Assembly (NCBI GenBank): GCA_024402435.1
Contig: JAKSTU010000005.1
Coordinates: 1-64,000, forward strand
Length of the DNA stretch: 64,000 bases
Source of the DNA: Treponemataceae bacterium
Lineage (GTDB): Bacteria > Spirochaetota > Spirochaetia > Treponematales > Treponemataceae
Direction of reading: 5' to 3'
A program made the position numbers and the translations under genes. Position 1 is the first letter of the stretch, and each line of letters starts with the position of its first letter. Positions 25,331 through 35,210 of this stretch are shown piece after piece. The notes under the pieces were generated by a model. It saw only the letters and a list, made by a program, of their open reading frames with translations, searched no databases and was not told where the DNA came from.

Positions 25331-26296
25331 ATGGAACATATTCAGGAATTCACTGAAAAAAAACAGATGTTGCGGTGTGCTTTGGCACGGATCAGATTTC
25401 TGCACGCAATGGAGAAGGCTTCTCTTCTGGAAGAAATTGATTCTGCTGAAGATCTGGCCTCTCTTGAAAAATCTGATTTTGAAAAAAAATTCCGCAGAAC
25501 AATCAGGTCTTCTTTATGGGACCGGTCGCAGGTTGTGGACCGGGCAAAACGTGATGCTGCTTTGCTCCGTGTTCAGAAAATCGGCCTTGTTCTGTTTGCT
25601 GAAAAAAATTATCCGCCCTTGCTCCGTGAAATAGGACAGCCCCCTTTCAGTCTTTTTTATCGTGGAAATTTTCAGGCCTGTCTTGAGCCTTCAATTGCTG
25701 TTGTGGGAACAAGAACCCCTTCAACAGGCGGTTTGCGGGCAGCTTTCGATTTTTCAAAGGAATGCGCCCTGATGGGAGTGACTGTGGTAAGCGGACTTGC
25801 CATGGGAATTGATGCGGCTGCCCATAAAGGTGCATTGTCTGCCTGGTCAACCGAAAAAAAATCTTTCGGAACTACTGTTGCTGTGTGCGGAACCGGCATT
25901 GATCAGAGCGGTCCGAGACTCAATCGTAAACTGGCGGAACAGATTCTGCAGAAAGGCGGCTGCATTGTCAGTGAATATCCGCCTGAATTCCCCGGTTCCC
26001 ACTGGACATTCCCTGAACGAAACCGCATAATTTCAGGGTTGTCAAAAGGTACTGCCGTAATTGAAGCACCGGAAAAGTCAGGTTCTTTGATTACTGCTGA
26101 TTTTGCACTTGAACAAAACCGCGATTTGTTTATACATAATAATGCAGTGGATTTTGCCCGCAGACAATCCCATAAGGGTGGCGTGCTGTCTTTTGTAGAA
26201 GACGGTGCTCTTGTGGTCGGCAATGCGGAAGAAGCGTGCAGAGAAGCTTTCTGCACCGGAAAATGCAGAACGGTGCAAGGTACATTTGATTTTTGA
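25331..26296 (+). CDS. dprA: DNA processing protein DprA
   Basis: A 321-residue protein that loads RecA on incoming single-stranded DNA during transformation. N-terminal SAM-like region, then the Rossmann-type core: YPPLLREIGQPPFSLFYRG, IAVVGTRTPSTGG, VSGLAMGIDAAAHKGAL, GSHWTFPERNRIISGLS and EKSGSLITADFALEQNRD. The C-terminal winged-helix domain of longer DprA proteins is not evident. The 3' end is within 25 bases of topA, as in other treponemal genomes where dprA (smf) precedes topA. Confidence 0.95.
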   Translation: MEHIQEFTEKKQMLRCALARIRFLHAMEKASLLEEIDSAEDLASLEKSDFEKKFRRTIRSSLWDRSQVVDRAKRDAALLRVQKIGLVLFAEKNYPPLLREIGQPPFSLFYRGNFQACLEPSIAVVGTRTPSTGGLRAAFDFSKECALMGVTVVSGLAMGIDAAAHKGALSAWSTEKKSFGTTVAVCGTGIDQSGPRLNRKLAEQILQKGGCIVSEYPPEFPGSHWTFPERNRIISGLSKGTAVIEAPEKSGSLITADFALEQNRDLFIHNNAVDFARRQSHKGGVLSFVEDGALVVGNAEEACREAFCTGKCRTVQGTFDF

Positions 26297-26316
26297 GATT
26301 CAAGAAGGGATTGGTT

Positions 26317-28428
26317 ATGGCTACAGCAAAGAAGACTACAAAAAAATCATCAAAAAAACAGACCCTGGTAATAGTAGAATCTCCTGCCAAAGCAAAAACA
26401 ATTGAAAAATATCTGGGATCCGGATATACGGTCCGGGCATCCATGGGACATTTGATAGACTTGCCCAAAAGCCGCATTGCAATTGATGTGGATCATGGGT
26501 TTCAGCCTGAATACATTACAGTTCGCGGCCGTTCTGCCATGCTCAAGGAACTGCAGAAAGAAGCAAAAAAAGCAGACATTGTTCTCTTGGCATCTGATAA
26601 TGACCGTGAAGGAGAGGCAATTGCCTATCATTTGCGGAATGCATTTGAAGACAAGACAGATGCTTCCATAAGCCGCATTGTTTTCAATGAAATTACTCCG
26701 GTGGCAATCAAAGCTGCCGTAAAACAGCCTCAGGAAATTGATGAGTTCAAGGTAAACGCTCAGAAAGCCCGCCGTGTTCTTGACAGACTGGTGGGTTACA
26801 ATCTTTCACCTCTTCTTTGGAAAAAGGTAAAGAACGGACTTTCTGCAGGCCGCGTTCAGTCTGTTGCTTTGCGTCTGATCTGTGAACGTGAAAAAGAAGT
26901 GGAAGAGTTCATTCCTGAAGAATTCTGGACTTTGGAAACAGAATTCAGCAAAAAGCGTGTGAATTTCGGTGCACAGCTGATTCTTTACAAAGGTGAGAAA
27001 GTAGATCTCAAGACACAGGCTGAGGTTGATGCCATTATTGAGCAGATTCGCGGCGCCGAATGCGTAGTAACTGACATTAAAACCCAGGAACGCACTCTTA
27101 AACCCAAGGCTCCTTTTACAACTTCAAAACTTCAGCAGGCAGCCGCAAACAGATTGGGCTTTACTTCACGCAAAACCATGCAGGTTGCCCAGCAGCTTTA
27201 CGAAGGTGTGGCAATCGGTTCAAACCGTGTCGGTCTTATTACGTACATGCGTACTGACTCAACCCGCATTTCTGACACTGCAATCAATGATGTGCGTGAG
27301 TGGTTGAGTGCCAATTATCCGGATCAGCTTCCTGAAAAGCCCATTGTCTACACTGTAGGCGCAAAAGCACAGGATGCCCATGAAGCAATCCGTCCCACAT
27401 ACACAAAATACACTCCCGATTACGTAAAAGAGTATCTTACGAAGGATCAGCACCGTCTTTACCAGCTGATTTGGGAAGCTTTTGTTTCAAGCCAGATGAA
27501 CAGTGCAAAAAGCTGTACTGTAAGTATAGATATTTCAGCAGGGGATGCAGTTTTCAGGGCTTCTGCCGGAAAAATTACAGAAAAAGGTTTTTATCATGTA
27601 ATCAAACTGCTGTCTTCAAAAGAAGAAGTGTCCGGAAGCATTCCTTCACTGGAAAAAGGTGATGTGCTTGAGCCCAAGGAATTCAAGCCGGAACAGCATT
27701 TTACACAGGGACCTTCCAGATATACGGATGCTTCCATTGTAAAAACATTGGAAGAAAAGGGAATCGGCCGGCCTTCTACTTATGCGCCGATCATTTCTGT
27801 GCTTCTGGACCGCTATTACATAAACAGAGCGAACAAGCAGCTGGTTCCGACTCAGTTGGGCCGCATGATAAACGATATTCTTGTTGAATCTTTTCCTGAC
27901 GTAATCAATGAGAATTTTACAGCAGATGTGGAGACAAAGCTTGACGGCGTTGCAGAAGGTCAGATTGAATGGCCCAAAATGATGTCCGACTTTTATTTTC
28001 CCTTCAAAAACCATCTTGATAAAATCATGGAATCTTTGGAAAGCGTAAAAGGCTCAATGGATGAAGTTTCTGACGAAAAATGTGAAAAATGCGGAAGACC
28101 CATGCTGAAAAAGTTGGGACGTTTCGGACGTTTCCTGGCATGTTCCGGTTTTCCTGAATGCCGCAACACAAAATCCATTCCTCTTGCAAAATGCCCCAGA
28201 TGCGGCGGCGATGTAGTTGAACGCAAGTCAAAGGGCAGGGGAAAATCATTCTTCGGGTGTACAAATTATCCCACTTGTGATTTCCTTACCCATTTCAAAC
28301 CCATCAATGCAAAGTGTCCTCAGTGCGGACAGTTCATGGTGGAAAAATACGACAAGAAGCATGGTTCCTTCAAGTCATGCATAAACCCTGACTGCAATTA
28401 TCTGCACACGATTGATGATGAAGAATGA
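26317..28428 (+). CDS. topA: DNA topoisomerase I
   Basis: A 703-residue type IA topoisomerase relaxing negative supercoils. TOPRIM domain at the N-terminus (LVIVESPAKAKTIEKYL, LLASDNDREGEAIAYH), active-site tyrosine in GLITYMRTDSTRISD near residue 310, and three C-terminal four-cysteine zinc fingers (CEKCG..C..C, CPRCG..C..C, CPQCG..C..C). The start at 26317 follows AAGGGA; an eight-residue longer frame lacks a signal. The N-terminus after Met is lysine-rich (TAKKTTKKSSKK). Overlaps the start of the second Xer gene. Confidence 0.97.
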   Translation: MATAKKTTKKSSKKQTLVIVESPAKAKTIEKYLGSGYTVRASMGHLIDLPKSRIAIDVDHGFQPEYITVRGRSAMLKELQKEAKKADIVLLASDNDREGEAIAYHLRNAFEDKTDASISRIVFNEITPVAIKAAVKQPQEIDEFKVNAQKARRVLDRLVGYNLSPLLWKKVKNGLSAGRVQSVALRLICEREKEVEEFIPEEFWTLETEFSKKRVNFGAQLILYKGEKVDLKTQAEVDAIIEQIRGAECVVTDIKTQERTLKPKAPFTTSKLQQAAANRLGFTSRKTMQVAQQLYEGVAIGSNRVGLITYMRTDSTRISDTAINDVREWLSANYPDQLPEKPIVYTVGAKAQDAHEAIRPTYTKYTPDYVKEYLTKDQHRLYQLIWEAFVSSQMNSAKSCTVSIDISAGDAVFRASAGKITEKGFYHVIKLLSSKEEVSGSIPSLEKGDVLEPKEFKPEQHFTQGPSRYTDASIVKTLEEKGIGRPSTYAPIISVLLDRYYINRANKQLVPTQLGRMINDILVESFPDVINENFTADVETKLDGVAEGQIEWPKMMSDFYFPFKNHLDKIMESLESVKGSMDEVSDEKCEKCGRPMLKKLGRFGRFLACSGFPECRNTKSIPLAKCPRCGGDVVERKSKGRGKSFFGCTNYPTCDFLTHFKPINAKCPQCGQFMVEKYDKKHGSFKSCINPDCNYLHTIDDEE

Positions 28429-29365
28429 TTCTGCCTCTGACTTGGATTTTGATGAGTTAAAAGCCGAATTTATCGAATATCAGCGCAGTGTGCGCATGCT
28501 TTCTCCTCATTCTGTAAAAGCTCTTTCCCTTGATTTGCGGAAACTGACCGAACTGCTGCTGCCCCAGGAATGTACTGAAAACGGAAAAATCAATGTTCAT
28601 AAAATTTCCTTCATGATGCTTCGTTCCTGTGTGGGAACAATGGTCCGCCAGGGCTCTGCGCCTGCAAGTGTCAACAGATTCATATCTTCCGTGCGATCTT
28701 TATTTGCCTATTTCTTCCGTCTTGAGTATATTTATATGGATCCCTCTCTGGAGTTGAAGAATGTCAAGAATCCTGTGCGTCTGCCCCGGTTCATGACTCC
28801 TTCCGAAACTGCGGAACTTGTGGCTCAGCCTGAAGAAAAACAGCTGATTTGGCCTTTGCGTGACAAAGCTTTGTTTCTCATGCTTTATTCATCAGGGTGC
28901 CGTGTTTCCGAGATGGCCGGACTTGAACTGTCTGATTTTTATGACGGTTATAAATGTGCGGTTGTGCTTGGAAAAGGGCGTAAAGAAAGGCGTGTATTCT
29001 TTTCAGAAGAGGCGGTTGAAGCTCTAAAGGCTTATCTGCCGGAAAGACAGGCTGCTGTCGGAGAGGAAAAATCTGTCAGAAGTGTTTTTGTTACAAAGCG
29101 CGGAAACTCCTTGAGCGACAGGGGAATCCGTGAAGTTGTTGCCCGGTATTCTTCTTCAGAAGGAACTGGCAATCATGTGTCACCTCATGCATTCAGACAC
29201 ACTTTTGCAACCAGTCTGCTGAACAACGGTGCAGACATCCGCGTGGTGCAGGAACTGCTTGGTCATTCAAGCATTTCAACTACGCAACGCTATACCCATG
29301 TGTCAAAAGACAGGCTGATTGACGTATATAATCAGGCTCATCCACATGGAAAACCGGAAGAATGA
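28415..29365 (+). CDS. Tyrosine recombinase XerC/XerD (second copy)
   Basis: A 316-residue tyrosine recombinase. Catalytic residues visible: Arg in YSSGCRVSEM, Lys in LGKGRKERR, His and Arg in HAFRHTFATSLL, His in LGHSSISTT and Tyr in QRYTHV. Together with the Xer at 23460 it would form the XerC/XerD pair acting at dif. The ATG lies inside the end of topA (14-base overlap), so it is translationally coupled. The order topA-xer-hslV-hslU matches the topA-codV-codW-codX block of Bacillus subtilis, which favours XerC for this copy. Confidence 0.93.
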   Translation: MMKNDSASDLDFDELKAEFIEYQRSVRMLSPHSVKALSLDLRKLTELLLPQECTENGKINVHKISFMMLRSCVGTMVRQGSAPASVNRFISSVRSLFAYFFRLEYIYMDPSLELKNVKNPVRLPRFMTPSETAELVAQPEEKQLIWPLRDKALFLMLYSSGCRVSEMAGLELSDFYDGYKCAVVLGKGRKERRVFFSEEAVEALKAYLPERQAAVGEEKSVRSVFVTKRGNSLSDRGIREVVARYSSSEGTGNHVSPHAFRHTFATSLLNNGADIRVVQELLGHSSISTTQRYTHVSKDRLIDVYNQAHPHGKPEE

Positions 29366-29444
29366 TTTTTTTCCGGCATTCTGATTTGATTACGATTTGC
29401 GGACATATGGAACCGTCCGATTATTTTTTTAGGAGTGATAAATA

Positions 29445-29984
29445 ATGAGTTACGAAAAAGTCAGAAGTACCACAGTAATTGCTGTAAAAAAAGACGGACA
29501 CGTTGCAATGGCCGGTGACGGTCAGGTTACTATGGGTGATACAGTCATGAAAGGAAATGCCCGCAAGGTACGCCGCATGTATGACGGAAAAGTTCTTACC
29601 GGATTTGCCGGTGCCACAGCTGATGCTTTCAATCTTTTTGACAAATTTGAGTCAAAATTGGGCGAATACAGCGGAGACATTACCCGTGCAGCCGTAGAAC
29701 TTGCAAAAATGTGGAGAACGGATAAAGCTCTCCGCAATCTGGAAGCACTGCTTCTGGTTGCAAACAAGGATAAAATTCTTCTGATCAGCGGAAACGGTGA
29801 CGTAATTGAACCGGAGCATGACATTCTTGCAATCGGTTCCGGCGGAAACTATGCTTATTCAGCAGCCCTTGCTTATATGGAATCTTCATCTTTGAGCGCC
29901 CGTGAAATTGCAGAAAAAAGTCTGAAAATTGCTGGAAGCATCTGTATTTACACCAACGACCATATCACAGTAGAAGAACTTTAA
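29445..29984 (+). CDS. hslV: ATP-dependent protease subunit HslV
   Basis: A 179-residue proteolytic subunit of the HslUV protease, an N-terminal nucleophile hydrolase. Core motifs [51 protein letters not shown] and ICIYTNDHI are intact. Residues before the canonical catalytic Thr form a seven-to-eight-residue extension (MSYEKVRS then TTV). It would either be removed to expose Thr9 or, as reported for B. subtilis CodW, an N-terminal Ser could act. Shine-Dalgarno AGGAG nearby. hslU follows after ten bases. Confidence 0.96.
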   Translation: MSYEKVRSTTVIAVKKDGHVAMAGDGQVTMGDTVMKGNARKVRRMYDGKVLTGFAGATADAFNLFDKFESKLGEYSGDITRAAVELAKMWRTDKALRNLEALLLVANKDKILLISGNGDVIEPEHDILAIGSGGNYAYSAALAYMESSSLSAREIAEKSLKIAGSICIYTNDHITVEEL

Positions 29985-29994
29985 GAGGAATAAA

Positions 29995-31506
29995 ATGGAA
30001 ACAGAAAAAAATCTTGAAAATCTGACACCGAAGCAGATTGTTGAAAAACTTGACAAATATATTGTCGGCCAGACAAAGGCAAAAAAAAGTGTGGCCATTG
30101 CACTTCGCAACAGAACACGCCGCCTCAAACTGCCGGAAGAAATCCGTGATGAAATTGCGCCGAAAAACATTCTGATGATCGGTCCTACAGGTGTGGGTAA
30201 AACAGAAATTGCACGCAGACTTGCAAAAATGGTCGGTGCGCCTTTCCTTAAAGTTGAAGCTACAAAGTATACGGAAGTAGGTTATGTGGGCCGGGATGTT
30301 GAATCAATGGTCCGGGATCTTATGGCCGTAGGTTACAATCTTGTAAAAGCTGAAATGCAGGACACTCTGAAAACTGCTGCTGCTGAAAAAGTGGAAGAAG
30401 AACTTCTTGATCTGCTTTTGCCCGGAAGCGGCTCAAAAAAGCAGAAGGTTCACGGAACCGGCGGAAATGAGGCTTCAAACGGATTTTCTTTTCCTGTGCC
30501 GGGCGGAATGGCCAGTGTAATGGCTTTGCCTGTAAATCTCAAGAACGACGATGATTCTGAAAACGAAGAAAAAGAGGATAATGCTTCCAAAGAAGAAAAT
30601 CCTGAAGAAAAAAGCCGGATGAGCGAGACACGGGAAAAATTCCGTGCAATGCTCCGTGAAGGCAAACTGGAAGAGCGTCCTGTAGAAATTATTGTCCAGA
30701 AACGGAGCAGAATGCCTTCAATGGAAGTTATTTCCGGCGGAAACATGGAAGACATCGGAAATGCAATGCAGGATCTTTCTTCAATGCTGAGCGGCCCCAG
30801 AACAAGGCGCAAGACTGTAACAGTGGCAGAAGCAAGAAATATTCTGATGGAAGAGCAGTTGGAGCGTCTGACTGATCCGGAAAAAGTCAGTGACGAGGCA
30901 AAAAAACGTGTCGAAGAAATGGGAATCATTTTTATCGATGAAATTGACAAAATTGCAGCTGGCGGAGGAAGCAGAAGCGGTCAGGACGTAAGCCGCGAAG
31001 GTGTTCAGCGGGATATTCTTCCCATTGTTGAAGGTTCCAATGTCAACACAAAATACGGAGTTGTGGACACGACACATATTCTGTTCATTGCTGCAGGTGC
31101 ATTCAATGTTTCAAAACCCAGCGACCTTATTCCTGAACTGCAGGGACGTTTCCCGCTTCGTGTGGAATTGGAATCACTTCATGCTGAAGATTTCAGGAAG
31201 ATTCTTACAGAACCTCAGAATTCGCTGACAAAGCAGTATGTAAGTCTGCTTTCAACTGAAAACGTTGATCTCAAGTTCAGTCCTGAAGCCATTGACCGCA
31301 TGAGCGCATTGGCGGAAGAAGTGAACACAAGGGTTGAAAACATCGGTGCCCGCCGTCTGCACACAATTATGGAGACACTGCTTGAAGACTTGTCTTTTGA
31401 AGCTGACGAGCATTCCGGGGAAACAATTGAGATTACACGGGAATATGTGGATGAAAAACTGAGCGGCGTAGCCCAGAATCAGGATTTGTCAAAGTATATT
31501 CTCTAA
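29995..31506 (+). CDS. hslU: HslU ATPase of the HslUV protease
   Basis: A 503-residue AAA+ unfoldase that feeds substrates to HslV. Walker A GPTGVGKTE (63-71), VGYVGRDVESMVRDL pore loop region, Walker B IIFIDEIDKIA near 310 and a C-terminal VDEKLSGVAQNQDLSKYIL that docks into HslV. It is about 60 residues longer than the E. coli protein. The extra length lies in the I domain as a low-complexity acidic stretch (NDDDSENEEKEDNASKEEN, about 183-205). Shine-Dalgarno AGAGGAA. Followed by a strong terminator. Confidence 0.97.
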   Translation: METEKNLENLTPKQIVEKLDKYIVGQTKAKKSVAIALRNRTRRLKLPEEIRDEIAPKNILMIGPTGVGKTEIARRLAKMVGAPFLKVEATKYTEVGYVGRDVESMVRDLMAVGYNLVKAEMQDTLKTAAAEKVEEELLDLLLPGSGSKKQKVHGTGGNEASNGFSFPVPGGMASVMALPVNLKNDDDSENEEKEDNASKEENPEEKSRMSETREKFRAMLREGKLEERPVEIIVQKRSRMPSMEVISGGNMEDIGNAMQDLSSMLSGPRTRRKTVTVAEARNILMEEQLERLTDPEKVSDEAKKRVEEMGIIFIDEIDKIAAGGGSRSGQDVSREGVQRDILPIVEGSNVNTKYGVVDTTHILFIAAGAFNVSKPSDLIPELQGRFPLRVELESLHAEDFRKILTEPQNSLTKQYVSLLSTENVDLKFSPEAIDRMSALAEEVNTRVENIGARRLHTIMETLLEDLSFEADEHSGETIEITREYVDEKLSGVAQNQDLSKYIL

Positions 31507-31526
31507 TTTTCTGTTCACAGCAGAAA

Positions 31527-31565
31527 AACTTCGGGAATCTTTGCAGGCTCCCGAAGTTTTTTTTC
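31527..31565 (+). terminator. Terminator after hslU
   Basis: Perfect 10-bp arms AACTTCGGGA and TCCCGAAGTT around a 12-nt loop, followed by an uninterrupted T run. Confidence 0.92.
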
Positions 31566-31566
31566 T

Positions 31567-34500
31567 TTACAGGACTACATCAACAGTAATTTCTTTTATT
31601 CTGCCGTCACGTGCAAAAAGTGAAGCGGTTTCCTCAGCGGTAAGAGAGTTTCCGCTTCTGCATTCAAGGCCTTTGTCTGTTGAAACGGCAATTGCGGAGT
31701 TTTCTGCAAGACGGTAGACAATCTTTGTTCCGCACCAGGTAAAACTCAGCTTTCTTTCTGAACCTGCGATTTCCGCGTCCCCGATTTCTCCGGACTTTAC
31801 CGATCTGATGAATTCAGTTTTTTCAAGAAGCCATGGCATGAATACAGCTTTCTGGTCACGGACACAAAGTCCCAGTTCATTGAAGCGGGCAAGAATCTCT
31901 TCTTTTACCTGACCTGTCATTCCCGGCTGTTTTGCTCCCTGTCCTTTTGGAGTGTGGGAATAAGGATCCGCAGGGAAAGCACCGTAAACTTCCGGAGTTT
32001 TTCTGAAACTGAGTCCTTCCTGAATTTTCCTGAAAGCTTTTGCAAGAAGATCCGCTTCTTTTTCAAGACCGGCTTCTTTTGCAGAAAGTGCATTTTCCTG
32101 AACTGCAAGAAGAAGTTTGGACACCATGTGCCAGTAGATGCTGCCGATTCCTTCGTATGCAAAGAAAGTTCCTGAACGGCCGGTAAAACTTCTGTGATTG
32201 AATGTATTTTCATACAATGCAAAAAGTTCTGCTTCTTCTTCAGGACTCGGGCGTTTTTCGCCTTCAATTCCGTTTATAAAATCTTTCATCACGTTTCTGT
32301 TTCTGAACAATCCGTTGAAGTGATAAACACCTTTGCAGTCTTCTTTAAGATAAAGCCCGCCGGAACGTGCAATCAGATTCCGGAGTTTTTCCGCATCTTT
32401 TTTTGCAATGCAGTTTTTCTCCGCAAAATCCCTGAGTTTTTTGTCAGGATAAAGCATGTATGCATTCTGACGCGGCTCGTAAAGTGAACTTGCAGCAAGT
32501 TTTTCGGTCAGATCCAGTGCTTCCTGAGGAGAAAGGAGTCCGCTTGAAAGAACTGCAACCTGTCCTTCAAGCATGGGTTCCAAAAACTCAATTTCCATTG
32601 AAGAATCATCGTGAAGCACGTTGTAGGAATGGTACAGTCCGTCATCACGTCTGTTCTTCAGAATCGTGTGTTCTGCGTGACAGATGATTGCTTCCAGTGC
32701 CTGAATCAGGTTTTTCTTTTCTGCTTTTATTTCTCCTGAAGCAAAACCGTGTGCATAAAGTTCAGTCCGTTCAGCTTCGAAAATTGCACCCTGTCTGTCC
32801 ATGAACTCAGTTCTTGTCTCTGCATCAGAAGCGGCTTTTTCAAAGTCAGTGTTCCGGTAGAGAGAACCAAGTTCATCAAAACATCTGTAAACCGCGAGAG
32901 AAACTGAAAATTCTTCCTGAGGCGCACTTTCAAGAAGTTCTTTGAGGAATACAAGATATCTGTAAAGATAACAGAGCGTTACCATGGAAAGACCGTTTCC
33001 TGCCAAAGCGTTGTTTGCATCGTTCCATTCAGGACGCTGCGTATTGAGCCAGATTCCGCCGCCTGCCACAAAGTTTGCCGCTTTGCAGACAACAATCTGC
33101 AGAAGTTTGGAAATCATTGTTACCAAAGCCGGATTTCCGTCTTTATCAGCAAAAAGTTTTGCGTCATTTCCGTAAGTTTTTGTTTTTGCAAAAAGATCCG
33201 CATGAAGTGCTTTGTCAAAAACAATTGTGTTGTGAGGATTTCTGCGTATTTCTTCATAGGATTTGAGTCTGTAGGGAACATTTGCAGTGGAGAAAATCTT
33301 CTGGTCAAGCATTCCGTAAAGTTCAGAAGGAGAAATCATTCTGAAGAATTCAAGAAGTTTTTCAAGATAAATTACCTGATGGTCGCCCCAATAACCGATC
33401 TGTGCCCAAGGATTTGTAGGATCCGGAACTTCCCAGTTGAGTCCGTCTTTTGAAATATGGTAAGGATTGAAGCCGTCAATTGTCATAGCATTGAGGAACT
33501 TTGCCACCATGTTTTTCGTGTAGACAGGGTAAGACCAGGCAAGGGCTTCCCAGTTCTGAAAAATGTCACGCCAGTTTCCCTGATAGTTGAGAATGGGTTT
33601 TTCGTCCGCGTCTTTGAGGATGATTGAAAACTGATTCCATGGGCGGCTCGGGTCACCGTGACGGCGTGAAAATGTAAGAGGCATGTACTCAAGGAAAAGC
33701 CGCACCAACTGTGGATTGTCGCATTTTGAAACAATTTCATGAAACTGATTGTACGGAACCGGCTTGGAAACTGATTCATTTCCCGCAAAACGTTCTGCAA
33801 GTTCTGCCGCCTGTGCTTTTAATGCTTTGTTCCTGATTCCGACAAAGCCCACAAAATCCTTAGGTTCAATAAAACCCTGGTTTGCAAAAATGCCGCCGCG
33901 CATAATGTTGAACATTACGTTTGCACTGTGGTGGACGCATGCCATTTTGTCCGCTGTTTCCTGCAGTCCGTCGGCAGCACCTATCAGCTGATTCTGCAGC
34001 ATGGATTTGCCTTCTGCAATGTCCTTTGCCAGGTCAGAAACCGTGCTGGCTTTGTCCTCAAGGCGGGTAATCAGCCGTGCAACTGCCGAATGGTCAAGAT
34101 TCGTGTCAAAAACCTGGCACCATTCTTCGCTTTTTCCGGCGTCCAGTGTAATGTTTCTGCAAATCCATGCGGCCGGGCGGGAACCTTCCGTTGTGTGCAT
34201 TACTTCCGGAGCGAATTCATTTTCTGCGCTGAGTCCGGTTCCTGAGTCTTTAATGTTGCCATACCAGGCTGCAAACTTTTTGGGGAGGGCCGGATCAAGA
34301 TAAAGGGGAGAATCGCCGGTGAACCAGCAGATGTTTGCAAAAAGCCCTTCGTTGGGTTCGGCTTTGTCCGAAACGATTGAAGAAACTGTGAACAATGCCA
34401 GATTCTGGTCTTCAATCAGATCAGTTTTTTTGTAGGCATCAAGAAGAACGCTATTGTCATTCTGGAAGGCGCTTGTACAGCATGCAGGAAGAATGTTGCG

Positions 34501-35037
34501 GGCTCCGTCAATAAAGCGGATTTTTTTCTGTTCCGAAGTATTGTTGATAATGGAAACTGTGCGCACAAGTCCGTATTTTTCGCTGCTTGTCCATCCGTAA
34601 CGGAATGTCAGTCCCAGTTTAAGGTTTTCTTCTTCAAACCATACATGAGTTCCTGTAACATTTTTATAGATGTTGCGGATAAAATTCTTTTTTCCGCCTG
34701 TTTCTTCACGGGAACTTGTATAGAAGCATGAAAAAGGTTCCCAGAATTCTGCACCGTTTTCGTCTTCTGCAACGATTGCGGTGTAAGCTCCAGTGGAATA
34801 TTTCACATCCTGAATTTTGTCGGCGGTGTAGTAAGGAAAAATGCTGTGGTTGCTGTCCACTCTTCCGGCCGTAAGACCGCCTTTTGACCAGCAGAAGTTC
34901 CATACGTCACTTGAACTGGTAATAGTCATGAAAAAATCATCCATTCTGTCAAAATTGGAAATCTTATAGAATTCTTCTCCGTCAAGAAGGACAAAATCTC
35001 CTTTTACGGAAAACAGATCATCATTTGTGTTGGTCAT
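31567..35037 (-). CDS. Large carbohydrate-active protein, glycosidase/phosphorylase-like
   Basis: A 1156-residue protein with no signal peptide. The N-terminal 330 residues look like a beta-sandwich. The middle (about 350-900) has aromatic- and acid-rich segments typical of (alpha/alpha)6-barrel glycosidases and phosphorylases: WNQFSIILKDADEKPILNYQ, NWEALAWSYP, GYWGDHQVIYLEKLLEF and NTQRPEWNDANNALAGNGL. The remainder is helical with a small C-terminal beta domain. I cannot assign a CAZy family; amylo-1,6-glucosidase-like or GH94-like proteins are the nearest that come to mind. The ATG at 35037 follows TGAGGC. Divergent from a sugar ABC transporter, so it probably acts on the imported oligosaccharide. 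Confidence 0.6.
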   Translation of the reverse strand: MTNTNDDLFSVKGDFVLLDGEEFYKISNFDRMDDFFMTITSSSDVWNFCWSKGGLTAGRVDSNHSIFPYYTADKIQDVKYSTGAYTAIVAEDENGAEFWEPFSCFYTSSREETGGKKNFIRNIYKNVTGTHVWFEEENLKLGLTFRYGWTSSEKYGLVRTVSIINNTSEQKKIRFIDGARNILPACCTSAFQNDNSVLLDAYKKTDLIEDQNLALFTVSSIVSDKAEPNEGLFANICWFTGDSPLYLDPALPKKFAAWYGNIKDSGTGLSAENEFAPEVMHTTEGSRPAAWICRNITLDAGKSEEWCQVFDTNLDHSAVARLITRLEDKASTVSDLAKDIAEGKSMLQNQLIGAADGLQETADKMACVHHSANVMFNIMRGGIFANQGFIEPKDFVGFVGIRNKALKAQAAELAERFAGNESVSKPVPYNQFHEIVSKCDNPQLVRLFLEYMPLTFSRRHGDPSRPWNQFSIILKDADEKPILNYQGNWRDIFQNWEALAWSYPVYTKNMVAKFLNAMTIDGFNPYHISKDGLNWEVPDPTNPWAQIGYWGDHQVIYLEKLLEFFRMISPSELYGMLDQKIFSTANVPYRLKSYEEIRRNPHNTIVFDKALHADLFAKTKTYGNDAKLFADKDGNPALVTMISKLLQIVVCKAANFVAGGGIWLNTQRPEWNDANNALAGNGLSMVTLCYLYRYLVFLKELLESAPQEEFSVSLAVYRCFDELGSLYRNTDFEKAASDAETRTEFMDRQGAIFEAERTELYAHGFASGEIKAEKKNLIQALEAIICHAEHTILKNRRDDGLYHSYNVLHDDSSMEIEFLEPMLEGQVAVLSSGLLSPQEALDLTEKLAASSLYEPRQNAYMLYPDKKLRDFAEKNCIAKKDAEKLRNLIARSGGLYLKEDCKGVYHFNGLFRNRNVMKDFINGIEGEKRPSPEEEAELFALYENTFNHRSFTGRSGTFFAYEGIGSIYWHMVSKLLLAVQENALSAKEAGLEKEADLLAKAFRKIQEGLSFRKTPEVYGAFPADPYSHTPKGQGAKQPGMTGQVKEEILARFNELGLCVRDQKAVFMPWLLEKTEFIRSVKSGEIGDAEIAGSERKLSFTWCGTKIVYRLAENSAIAVSTDKGLECRSGNSLTAEETASLFARDGRIKEITVDVVL

Positions 35038-35210
35038 AAATGCCTCAATAAAAGAATTTATTGCTGCCAGAGTAGGGTGTGACAACAAAACTGACATTAA
35101 AGGATGATTTTGGACATGTCAATTTTGGTTTTTGAAAAACAGAAAAAATCACACCTTTTTGAAATTTTTGATTCTAGCAGTCATGAGGTTGCAGACATAT
35201 ACTGCAAACC
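35038..35210. promoter_or_regulatory. Divergent promoter region of the sugar transporter and large glycosidase-like gene
   Basis: Holds TATACT at 35198-35203, seven bases before the permease ATG at 35211, with no good -35 box at the usual distance; this suggests an activator-dependent, nearly leaderless start. AT-rich DNA with TTTTGG / CCAAAA-like strings lies between. No Shine-Dalgarno precedes the permease. Confidence 0.5.
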
